The notes below the pieces were generated by a model, which had not been told where the DNA came from, made no database searches, and was given only the letters and a program-made list of their open reading frames with translations. DNA of 15,137 nucleotides from CAZJOD01 sp964547525 (GTDB taxonomy: Bacteria > Bacillota > Clostridia > JAAYHZ01). A program made the position numbers and the translations under genes. The stretch lies in contig CAZJOD010000094.1 in NCBI GenBank assembly GCA_964547525.1, positions 1 to 15,137 on the forward strand, given 5' to 3'. Positions 7,669 to 14,379 of the stretch are shown here, in pieces (position 1 is the first letter of the stretch; each line of letters begins with the position of its first letter).

Positions 7669-8535
7669 ATGAAAAGTGACATGTTTAAATCGATTGTCAT
7701 ATCAGTCTGCTGTATAATCTTGTTTTTAACAGGGTGTAAAAAATTAAAACCGGAAGAGAATGCAGGAGTGTATTATAAGGATAAGGTTGTAATTTTGATG
7801 TATCATCATATAGACGATGAGGAATCCGGTGTTACGGTTAGTGAAAAGCGTTTTTACGAACACATGGATATGTTGGAGGAAAATAATTATAAAGTCATAA
7901 GTCTATATGATCTGGACGAGTTTTTAAAGGGGGAAAAACAGTTGCCGGCAAATGCCGTAATGCTTACTTTTGATGACGGATACAGAAGTGTTTATGAATA
8001 CGCTTTCCCGATACTAAAGGAAAAAATGATGCCTGCCACTGTATTTATGATAGTAAAGCATATAGGTGCCGAAGAGGGACAAATACCGAAAATTACTCGA
8101 GAACAGATGGAGGAAATGTTGGAACACAATATATCTTTTCAATCTCATTCATACAACAGTCATTTTTATCATGTTATAGATGATAAAGGAAATACCGATG
8201 CCGCTTTGGCATCAAAAAAGTATATTGAGATTGAAGAACGTGTCGAATCTCAAAAAGAATATGAAGGTAGAGTGTTTAATGATTTGTTAGAATCTATAAC
8301 TGTTCTTGAAGGTATTACTAAAAATGAAACGGTTATTTTTGCAGCACCGTACGGAAGAATAAACGAATCGATTAAAAAGATATCAAATGACATAGGGTTT
8401 AAATATATATTATCAACAGTTCCGGGATATGTATCACGCAAGTCCGATCCAATGTTTTTAAACCGTATAAATGCAGGTACCCGAGAATTAAGTGCACAAG
8501 ACCTTCATAATTTAATACAAGGCTATATTAAATAA
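7669..8535 (+). CDS. Lipoprotein polysaccharide deacetylase (CE4, PgaB/IcaB-like)
   Basis: A 288-residue carbohydrate esterase family 4 (NodB-fold) enzyme that removes acetyl groups from N-acetylated glycans. The signal peptide (residues 1-22) ends in a classic lipobox, L20-T-G-C23, so the enzyme is expected to be tethered outside the membrane. NodB motif 1 is TFDDGY at 100-105 (Asp102/Asp103). The metal histidines are His160 and His165 with four residues between (HSYNSH), the spacing found in PgaB and IcaB poly-N-acetylglucosamine deacetylases; most peptidoglycan and chitin deacetylases have three. Motif 3 is APYG (226-229). The early segment VVILMYHHI (40-48) is also typical of the PgaB/IcaB group. 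The C-terminal glycan-binding domain of PgaB is absent, so it is closer to the short Gram-positive IcaB form. No other poly-GlcNAc genes are in the window. It is the only secreted enzyme in the operon. Confidence 0.88.
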   Translation: MKSDMFKSIVISVCCIILFLTGCKKLKPEENAGVYYKDKVVILMYHHIDDEESGVTVSEKRFYEHMDMLEENNYKVISLYDLDEFLKGEKQLPANAVMLTFDDGYRSVYEYAFPILKEKMMPATVFMIVKHIGAEEGQIPKITREQMEEMLEHNISFQSHSYNSHFYHVIDDKGNTDAALASKKYIEIEERVESQKEYEGRVFNDLLESITVLEGITKNETVIFAAPYGRINESIKKISNDIGFKYILSTVPGYVSRKSDPMFLNRINAGTRELSAQDLHNLIQGYIK

Positions 8536-8558
8536 ATAAAACAATAGGGAGGGTTTCA

Positions 8559-9527
8559 ATGAATAACACTATTAGGGTCGCATCGGTACAAATTGAACAT
8601 AAAGATGGAGAGAAAAATGAGAACCTGGTAAAAATAGAATATTTTACTCAAATAGCATCTACACAAGGTGCTCGTATAATAATTTTTCCTGAATGCTGTA
8701 TTACGGGATACTGGTTTTTAAGGAATTTATCTAAAGAAGAGCTTATGGATCTTGCTGAGATTATACCCGGTGGTGAGTCGGTTAAGTTCATTATGAATCT
8801 AGCAAAAAAATATAATGTTATTGTAGGTGCGGGACTTGTAGAAAAAGACAAGCAATGCAAATTGTATAATACATATTTTATTGCAATGCCGGACGGAACA
8901 TACGAAATACACAGAAAAATACACACTTTTATTAGCCAATATATGGAATCGGGAGATAAATATACGGTTTTTGATACCCAATTAGGCTGTAAAGCAGGTA
9001 TTCTTACTTGTTATGACAATAACATAAATGAAAATGTGCGGATAACCGCTCTTATGGGAGCAAAAATCATAATTGCACCACACCAGACCGGAGGATGTGA
9101 TTCTCCTGATCCGAGAACTATGGGTTTGGTTGATAAGAACTTATGGGAAAACAGAGAAATCGATCCTGTTACCATAGAAAACGAATTGAAAGGTATGAAA
9201 GGAAGAGGGTGGCTCATGAGATGGTTACCTTCTAGAGCTCATGATAACGGTGTATTCATTATATTTAGCAATGGAGTCGGAAAAGATGATAACGAGATAC
9301 GTACCGGAAATGCAATGATACTTGACCCTTACGGAGAGATTCTTTCTGAGACTTGTAAAGCGGGAGATGATTTAGTAATAGCCGATTTGGATCTATCGGT
9401 TGTAGACATCAGTACCGGAAGAAGATGGATAAAAACCAGAAGACCGGAGTTATATGAGATGATTGCACGTCCTACAGGTTTAGAGGAAGATACGAGAAAA
9501 GTTCGATTTGATAAAAAGGGTGTTTAA
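8559..9527 (+). CDS. Nitrilase-superfamily carbon-nitrogen hydrolase (amidase)
   Basis: A 322-residue cytoplasmic enzyme with the complete Glu-Lys-Cys triad of the nitrilase superfamily: Glu45 (IIFPECCITGY), Lys120 (HRKIHTF) and Cys151 (GILTCYDN). Members cleave C-N bonds in amides, N-carbamoyl compounds or nitriles through a cysteine thioester. The N-terminal start (IRVASVQIEHKDGEKNEN) and the C-terminal DPYGEILSE segment are also normal for the family. An insertion at about residues 176-218 (TGGCDSPDPR to RGWLMRW) after the catalytic loop may shape the substrate pocket. True nitrilases are rarer in such operons, so an amidase or N-carbamoyl hydrolase is more likely, but the substrate is unknown. 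GGGAGGG lies just before the ATG. It begins 23 bases after the deacetylase, consistent with one transcript. Confidence 0.92.
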   Translation: MNNTIRVASVQIEHKDGEKNENLVKIEYFTQIASTQGARIIIFPECCITGYWFLRNLSKEELMDLAEIIPGGESVKFIMNLAKKYNVIVGAGLVEKDKQCKLYNTYFIAMPDGTYEIHRKIHTFISQYMESGDKYTVFDTQLGCKAGILTCYDNNINENVRITALMGAKIIIAPHQTGGCDSPDPRTMGLVDKNLWENREIDPVTIENELKGMKGRGWLMRWLPSRAHDNGVFIIFSNGVGKDDNEIRTGNAMILDPYGEILSETCKAGDDLVIADLDLSVVDISTGRRWIKTRRPELYEMIARPTGLEEDTRKVRFDKKGV

Positions 9528-9598
9528 TTATGTAGCTTTGAACCGAGAAAACCGCCTGATACAATAAGAGTTTATTAGAAGATTAGGAGAAATAAATT

Positions 9599-10642
9599 AT
9601 GGAAAATCTAAAGAAATTGACTATTTACGAATATCAACCCAAGTCTATGTTGGTAAACTCAGAGACGAAAGTTGATAGGGCAAAGTATCCCGCTATTGAC
9701 GGTCATAATCATTTAAGATGTATAGTAGATGCGGATTCGGTATTTTTAGATGAATATGTAGAAAAGATGGATTCCTGTAATGTGCAAGCAATTGTTGATC
9801 TTGACGGCGGATGGGGTGATACCTTGGATAAGCATCTGGAAGTTTTAAAAAAACCTAGACCTGATAGATTTATCATTTTTGCAAGCATTAATTTTAGTAA
9901 AATTACAGAACCTGATTTTGGTGAAAAAGCCGCTGAAGAATTAGAGGTATGTATCAAAAAAGGAGCTCAGGGATTAAAAATATTCAAGTCGTTAGGATTA
10001 GGTGTTAAAGATGAAAAAGGTAATTACATTCCTGTAGACTCCCCTTTGTTGGATCCGGTTTGGTCGAAATGCGGGGAGTTAAAAATTCCGGTAGTGATAC
10101 ATGTTTCTGATCCTGCCGCTTTTTTTACTCCACTTGATAAATATAACGAGAGATTGGAAGAATTGATTGACCGTCCAGAATGGATGTTTAATAAACCGGA
10201 GTATTTTTCCAAGGAAGATCTTTTGTTACAACGGAATCGTGTTATATCAAAACATCCGGGCACAAATTTTATAGGAGCCCATGTTGCGAATCTTCCTGAG
10301 GATTTGAATAAGGTAAGTGCATGGCTGGACATGTACCCGAATCTATATGTCGATTTGTCCGCTCGTTTAAGTGAACTTGGAAGGCAGCCGTATTCGGCAA
10401 GAAGGTTTATAATAAAATATGCCGATAGAATAATTTTTGGTACAGATGGTAATGCAATGGGACAATCAATAGAAGAAATGTACAGAACACACTGGAGATT
10501 TCTAGAATCGGATGATGAATATTTCGATATATCAAAAAGCCATAAATTACAAGGGCGCTGGAATGTTTACGGCCTGTTTTTACCGGATGATGTACTTGAG
10601 AAAATTTATAGGAACAATATCTTAAAATTGATATCATTATAA
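9599..10642 (+). CDS. Amidohydrolase (Amidohydro_2 family), Lys subtype
   Basis: A 347-residue TIM-barrel amidohydrolase. Metal and catalytic residues are His36-x-His38 (IDGHNHL), Lys127 (GLKIFKSLGL, the usual site of a carboxylated lysine), His168 (VVIHVSDP), His228 (IGAHVAN) and Asp283 (FGTDGNA). The segments HVSDPAAFFTPLDKYNER (168-185) and ARLSELGRQP (255-264) belong to a conserved but functionally uncharacterised branch that I know from automatic annotation as 'amidohydrolase family protein'. It differs from the 294-residue enzyme upstream in length, in having a 30-residue N-terminal extension, and in using Lys rather than Glu on strand 4, so the two are not a recent duplication. AGGAGA precedes the ATG. 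The 71-base gap to the nitrilase gene shows no terminator. Substrate unknown. Confidence 0.88.
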   Translation: MENLKKLTIYEYQPKSMLVNSETKVDRAKYPAIDGHNHLRCIVDADSVFLDEYVEKMDSCNVQAIVDLDGGWGDTLDKHLEVLKKPRPDRFIIFASINFSKITEPDFGEKAAEELEVCIKKGAQGLKIFKSLGLGVKDEKGNYIPVDSPLLDPVWSKCGELKIPVVIHVSDPAAFFTPLDKYNERLEELIDRPEWMFNKPEYFSKEDLLLQRNRVISKHPGTNFIGAHVANLPEDLNKVSAWLDMYPNLYVDLSARLSELGRQPYSARRFIIKYADRIIFGTDGNAMGQSIEEMYRTHWRFLESDDEYFDISKSHKLQGRWNVYGLFLPDDVLEKIYRNNILKLISL

Positions 10643-10672
10643 ATTATAGAACAATGCATATAGGAGTTTTTC

Positions 10673-11245
10673 ATGAAAATTATTAAGGAAATCCTTGATT
10701 GGGTAATTCATATAGTTACAGCTGTAGTAATTGCATTGACGGTTGTAGTTTTTATTATACAACCGACTTATGTTAGAGGGTATTCAATGGAGCCTAATTT
10801 ATATGACGAAGATAAAATTCTTGTTAATAAATTATATGGTACTTTACATGCGGAAATAAATTACGGTGATATAGTAATTGTGGACAGCCGTGTAGAAAGA
10901 GTAAGAACATTTAAAGATAACATAATCGATTCAATTCAATATAATTTAATAGCTTATTATCTAATGGATAAAGAGCCGGAAGAAATTTTTTGGGTTAAAC
11001 GGGTGATAGGGAAAGCCGGAGATGAAATCGAATATTTAAATGGCAAACTTATAAGGAATGATCAGCCTGTAGACGAACCGTATATAAAAGAAACCATGGA
11101 ATATTTTCCGGAAACAAAGATAATTGTACCGGAAGGATGCATTTTTGTAATGGGAGATAACAGGAATGAAAGTTATGACAGTAGGTATGTGGGTTGTATA
11201 CCCATTGATCATATAATTGGAAAATATCTATTAAAACTAAACTGA
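10673..11245 (+). CDS. lepB: Signal peptidase I (S26A), with long Ser-Lys spacing
   Basis: A 190-residue type I signal peptidase with one N-terminal membrane anchor (residues about 10-30). The catalytic Ser38 lies in YSMEPNL and the general base Lys109 in WVKRVIGKAGDE; the C-terminal box GDNRNESYDSR is at 161-171. It cleaves signal peptides from secreted preproteins at the outer face of the membrane. Ser38 and Lys109 are 71 residues apart, against about 40 in B. subtilis SipS; the extra stretch is residues about 72-106 and contains a hydrophobic NLIAYYLM segment. It starts 30 bases after the second amidohydrolase and shares its transcript. The only exported protein of the operon is a lipoprotein, normally cut by signal peptidase II, so its presence at the end of this operon is unexplained. 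AGGAG precedes the ATG. Confidence 0.93.
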   Translation: MKIIKEILDWVIHIVTAVVIALTVVVFIIQPTYVRGYSMEPNLYDEDKILVNKLYGTLHAEINYGDIVIVDSRVERVRTFKDNIIDSIQYNLIAYYLMDKEPEEIFWVKRVIGKAGDEIEYLNGKLIRNDQPVDEPYIKETMEYFPETKIIVPEGCIFVMGDNRNESYDSRYVGCIPIDHIIGKYLLKLN

Positions 11246-11293
11246 TTATATGAAAAACCTTATTTTTTGGATACTTTATAATCACTGTACTAT

Positions 11294-11320
11294 AAGCCGG
11301 AAATAAATGAACCGGTTTTT
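11294..11320 (+). terminator. Probable rho-independent terminator after signal peptidase gene
   Basis: AAGCCGG (11294-11300) pairs with CCGGTTT (11312-11318) over seven base pairs including one G-T pair, loop of 11 bases, running into a T-tract (11316-11320). A second, weaker hairpin with a T6 tail follows at 11327-11353 (ATTATC/GATAAT). Together they mark the end of the operon. Confidence 0.5.
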
Positions 11321-11370
11321 ATGGTCATTATCTTAAAAACGTGATAATTTTTTATGTAAGGGTTATTATA

Positions 11371-11398
11371 TTATCATATGAACATTATATTATGATAA
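11371..11398. repeat. 8-bp dyad (TTATCATA / TATGATAA) upstream of the rhodanese gene
   Basis: TTATCATA at 11371-11378 and TATGATAA at 11391-11398 form a perfect inverted repeat with a 12-base spacer, in the presumed promoter region of the rhodanese gene. It could be an operator or a hairpin, but the tract is nearly pure A+T and chance is a real possibility. Confidence 0.25.
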
Positions 11399-11405
11399 AT
11401 ATTTT

Positions 11406-11834
11406 ATGTATTTATGTGAAACCGGAGGGGGAATTATCATAAAAAGAATAATTGTACTTATAATTGTTATTTTACTGTTCACATCATGCAGGTCGGCTGA
11501 ACAAGGTGTTATACAAATTGAGTACTATAGTATAAGTATGGAAGAAGCCATAAATATGATGAGGGAAGAAAAAGATTATATAATTTTAGATGTTAGAATG
11601 CAGGACGAATATGACACCGGGCATATACCCGGTGCCATATTACTTATAAATGAGACAATCCATAGGGATACAGTCGCAAATGTGCTGCCTGATAAAGGCC
11701 AACTTATTTTTGTATACTGTAGAAGCGGAAATAGAAGTAAGCAAGCTGCGAAAAAATTAGCTAACCTAGGGTATGATAAGATATATGAGTTTGGTGGTAT
11801 AATCGATTGGCCGTATGAAACAGAAAAGGAGTGA
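11406..11834 (+). CDS. Rhodanese-domain lipoprotein with unclear start codon
   Basis: The open frame allows 142 residues from ATG 11406. A hydrophobic signal segment (IIVLIIVILLFTSC) ends at a lipobox cysteine, residue 28 in this numbering. A compact rhodanese domain follows at about 42-138: LDVRMQDEYDTGHIPGAI (61-78), then the active-site Cys105 in the loop CRSGNRS, and a final FGGIIDWP. Single-domain rhodaneses of this kind carry persulfide sulfur; anchored outside the membrane, this one could handle extracytoplasmic sulfur or redox chemistry. The ATG at 11406 has no ribosome binding site, while a strong GGAGGGGGA lies at 11424-11432. Translation probably starts at one of the ATT, ATC or ATA codons at 11433-11441, giving a standard lipoprotein start (I-I-K-R). 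The active-site cysteine is present. It is followed 38 bases later by a membrane-protein gene. Confidence 0.82.
   Translation: MYLCETGGGIIIKRIIVLIIVILLFTSCRSAEQGVIQIEYYSISMEEAINMMREEKDYIILDVRMQDEYDTGHIPGAILLINETIHRDTVANVLPDKGQLIFVYCRSGNRSKQAAKKLANLGYDKIYEFGGIIDWPYETEKE
11424..11432 (+). promoter_or_regulatory. Strong ribosome binding site without a nearby ATG/GTG/TTG
   Basis: GGAGGGGGA is complementary to the 16S 3' end, but the in-frame codons at the proper distance are ATT (11433), ATC (11436) and ATA (11439). Its position inside the longer ORF indicates that the ATG at 11406 is not the main start. Confidence 0.7.
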
Positions 11835-11872
11835 GGATCAAAATATAAAAAACAGGAAGGCAGGCGTAAAAT

Positions 11873-12415
11873 ATGTCGGTTACTACAATCGTAATATTTA
11901 TAGTTTTCTCTTTAATACATTTATATGCATATTACAATCTTAATAAGAAAAATAGAAATTTAGAAAAAAAGTCAGCACTTATATCTTTTGTTTTTATATT
12001 GGTAGTTTTAATTGCCGTAAGATCAGCTGTAATTATAATAACTGATTTTGTGTTTATAATAACAATGATTTCTCTAACAGCACATAATTATTTAGGGTAT
12101 GTAGTGGATCTATATAAAAGCTCCCGTACTTTTGACAGGTATTTACACGTTTTCGGATCATTTTCTTTTGCATTGTTTTTTTTCTCGATAATATCAAGCT
12201 TGTTAATTACAAGTGAATCGCGTTTTTATAATTCCATGTTTGTATTTACTTTAGGAATGACCTTGGGTGTTATTAACGAAATAGTCGAATTTTCCATTGA
12301 TCAAAAGAAAGGGACAAACACACAAAAGGGTCATAAGGATACTAACATAGATTTGATATGTAATGCCATAGGATCTTTTGTAGCGGCGTGCATTTCGTAC
12401 ATTTTTTTGATTTAA
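11873..12415 (+). CDS. Small multipass membrane protein (DUF2238/YjdF-like)
   Basis: A 180-residue integral membrane protein with about six hydrophobic segments (roughly residues 3-20, 35-50, 52-70, 94-113, 120-138, 160-179). Conserved-looking polar motifs sit between or inside them: R85-T-F-D-R-x-x-H92, E136-x-x-E139 and KDTNIDLICNAIGS (155-168). This arrangement (DR..H, E..E, D...D..G) is that of DUF2238/YjdF membrane proteins, whose function is unknown; I recognise the motif pattern, not a close match, so the family is tentative. A ribosome binding site (AGGAAGG) lies about 15 bases upstream, rather far, with GGC AGG closer. It probably shares a transcript with the rhodanese lipoprotein. 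Directly after the stop a GCCGG-TTCA-CCGGT hairpin (12418-12431) lacks a T-tract. Confidence 0.7.
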   Translation: MSVTTIVIFIVFSLIHLYAYYNLNKKNRNLEKKSALISFVFILVVLIAVRSAVIIITDFVFIITMISLTAHNYLGYVVDLYKSSRTFDRYLHVFGSFSFALFFFSIISSLLITSESRFYNSMFVFTLGMTLGVINEIVEFSIDQKKGTNTQKGHKDTNIDLICNAIGSFVAACISYIFLI

Positions 12416-12512
12416 ACGCCGGTTCACCGGTAAGTAAGTTATTGCAGTGAAATCTTGCATATATTTAACTTAGTTTAATTTGCAAAATATAAAATGTGAT
12501 ACATTTTTATAG

Positions 12513-12518
12513 TATAAT
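12513..12518 (+). promoter_or_regulatory. Candidate -10 box for the DUF4838/transporter unit
   Basis: A perfect TATAAT at 12513-12518 (TAGTATAATTATAA) lies 65 bases before the DUF4838 start codon in an AT-rich gap of 167 bases. No good -35 hexamer is seen at 16-18 bases. It suggests that the DUF4838 and transporter genes form their own unit. Confidence 0.4.
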
Positions 12519-12582
12519 TATAAGATATGAATAAAATTTTTATATGTAACAGGTAGAATAAAGAATTTTAAGGGGTGATAAA

Positions 12583-14334
12583 ATGGATAATAATTATATC
12601 GCTAAAGACGGATTGTCGTGCATAGATATATTAGTTGATGAAAATGCCGGTCCGCAAGGATTGTATGCTGCAGATGAATTAAGGTATTATTTAAGTTTGA
12701 TAACCGCCGCGCAATTCGAAATTGTAAAAAATAAATTAAATATGCCGGCGGTTATTTTACAGTATACAGATGCGGAAGAGATTGGTGAAGATGGTTTCAG
12801 CATCAGATCCGCCGGTAAAGATATGATTATAACAGGTGGTAAACGCGGTATCATTTATGGTGTGTATGAACTTTTAGAAAAGTTAGGATGTCGTTTTTTC
12901 ACGGCATTATGCGAAAAAATTCCTATAAAAGCCTCATTATTAATGCCTGTTATTAACGAAACACATATACCTGTGCTAGAATATAGAGAGCATAATTATG
13001 CCGATGCTGTCAAATATACTCGTTTTGCAGTCAAGTGCAGGCTTAACGGTGCACACCACAAAATACGCGAAAAACACGGCGGCCATATGAGTTATGCATG
13101 GTATGTTCATACATTTCAACATATGGTACCTCCTGAAAAATATGCAACCGAACACCCTGAATATTACGCTTTAGTAAACGGTAAAAGACCTTCGCTTAAG
13201 CAAAGATTTCAGCTATGTCTTTCAAATCCTGAGGTTTTAAAAATAAGTATTGACAGTGCACGCGACGCCCTTATCAAAAACCCCAAAGCTCGAATAATAT
13301 CCATATCACAAAACGACTGGCATGGCAACTGCACTTGTGACGATTGTAAAAGAATAGACAACGAGGAAGGCTCACCGGCAGGACTGCTATTAAGATTTGT
13401 AAATGCCATCGCAGAAACTTTAGAACCCGAATTCCCCGGTGTTATATTCGATACTTTGGCTTATATGTATACACGTCCCGCTCCAAAGATCACAAAACCC
13501 AGACATAATGTTTGTGTACGTTTGTGTTCTATAGAATGTTGTTTCTCACACTCTTTAGAAACATGTGACGACAATAAACGTGCTGTAAAACGTCCTGACG
13601 GAAGCATATCAACCTTTATGAACGATTTGAGGGATTGGGGCAAAATTTGTAATCGTATGTATATATGGGACTACACTACCTGTTTTGCACATTATCCTAC
13701 ACCGCATCCAAACTGGAATACACTTCAGCCTAACATGAAGGCCTTTGTACAAAACAATGTTAAAGGTGTGATTGAACAAGCTAACGGTTCGGTGGGAGGG
13801 GGTGTTGATCTCAATGAATTACGTCTGTATCTGATTTCTAAATTATTATGGAATCCGAATACCGATTTGGAAAAGCATATGACTGAGTTTTTAGAGTTTT
13901 ATTACGGAAAGGCTGCGCCGTTTATCAGGAAATACATAGATGTTCAAACCAAAAAGGTTGAAAAAGATAATATTCATGTAGGTTTTAACGATAATCCGAT
14001 AGCCGGTTTTTTAAGTGAAGATATGCTTGATATATATGCCGAAATATATAATATGGCTAAAGAGGCTGTTAAAGATCAACCTTTATACTTGTATAGAGTA
14101 GCAAAAGCCGAGCTTTCTATACGTTATGTCAGGTTAAAGAGAAAATCTAAACTACAAGGTATTGTAGACCCACAAGAAATACGTGACTTTTTTACCGATT
14201 GGCAAAGCTTCGGTTTAACTCGCATTGATGAATGGGTTAGCTCACAGACTACTCACAGGGCACTTCTAGCCGGAAAATGGCGAGGTACTGAATTTTACGG
14301 GCACTGGACCGATGAAGGCGGAGAAGAGCTATAA
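12583..14334 (+). CDS. DUF4838 protein, glycoside-hydrolase-like
   Basis: A 583-residue protein. Residues about 10-125 look like the N-terminal alpha/beta domain found before GH20 and GH67 catalytic domains (DELRYYLSLITAAQF, then ITGGKRGIIYGVYELLEKLG at 83-102). The central part (about 130-430) matches DUF4838 (PF16126): MSYAWYVHTFQHMVP, then ISISQNDWHGNCTCDDC (240-255) with Cys250, Cys252 and Cys255, then the typical GSPAGLLLRFVNAIAE (263-278). The C-terminal third is helical, with FLEFYYGKAAPFIRKYID at about 440-460. DUF4838 proteins sit in polysaccharide-use loci and are thought to be glycosidases, but I know of no firm activity. No signal peptide is visible, so it would act in the cytoplasm on an imported sugar derivative. 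AAGGGGTG precedes the ATG. The transporter gene follows after 45 bases, which supports uptake plus cleavage. Confidence 0.85.
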   Translation: MDNNYIAKDGLSCIDILVDENAGPQGLYAADELRYYLSLITAAQFEIVKNKLNMPAVILQYTDAEEIGEDGFSIRSAGKDMIITGGKRGIIYGVYELLEKLGCRFFTALCEKIPIKASLLMPVINETHIPVLEYREHNYADAVKYTRFAVKCRLNGAHHKIREKHGGHMSYAWYVHTFQHMVPPEKYATEHPEYYALVNGKRPSLKQRFQLCLSNPEVLKISIDSARDALIKNPKARIISISQNDWHGNCTCDDCKRIDNEEGSPAGLLLRFVNAIAETLEPEFPGVIFDTLAYMYTRPAPKITKPRHNVCVRLCSIECCFSHSLETCDDNKRAVKRPDGSISTFMNDLRDWGKICNRMYIWDYTTCFAHYPTPHPNWNTLQPNMKAFVQNNVKGVIEQANGSVGGGVDLNELRLYLISKLLWNPNTDLEKHMTEFLEFYYGKAAPFIRKYIDVQTKKVEKDNIHVGFNDNPIAGFLSEDMLDIYAEIYNMAKEAVKDQPLYLYRVAKAELSIRYVRLKRKSKLQGIVDPQEIRDFFTDWQSFGLTRIDEWVSSQTTHRALLAGKWRGTEFYGHWTDEGGEEL

Positions 14335-14379
14335 AAATTAATATATTACTTTATAATAACACACATAAGGAAAAAAATA

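Noticed and set aside
12418..12431. GCCGG-TTCA-CCGGT hairpin after the DUF2238-like gene as a terminator
   Set aside because: Only five base pairs and followed by AAGTAAG, with no T-tract on the plus strand; kept only as a note in the gene entry.
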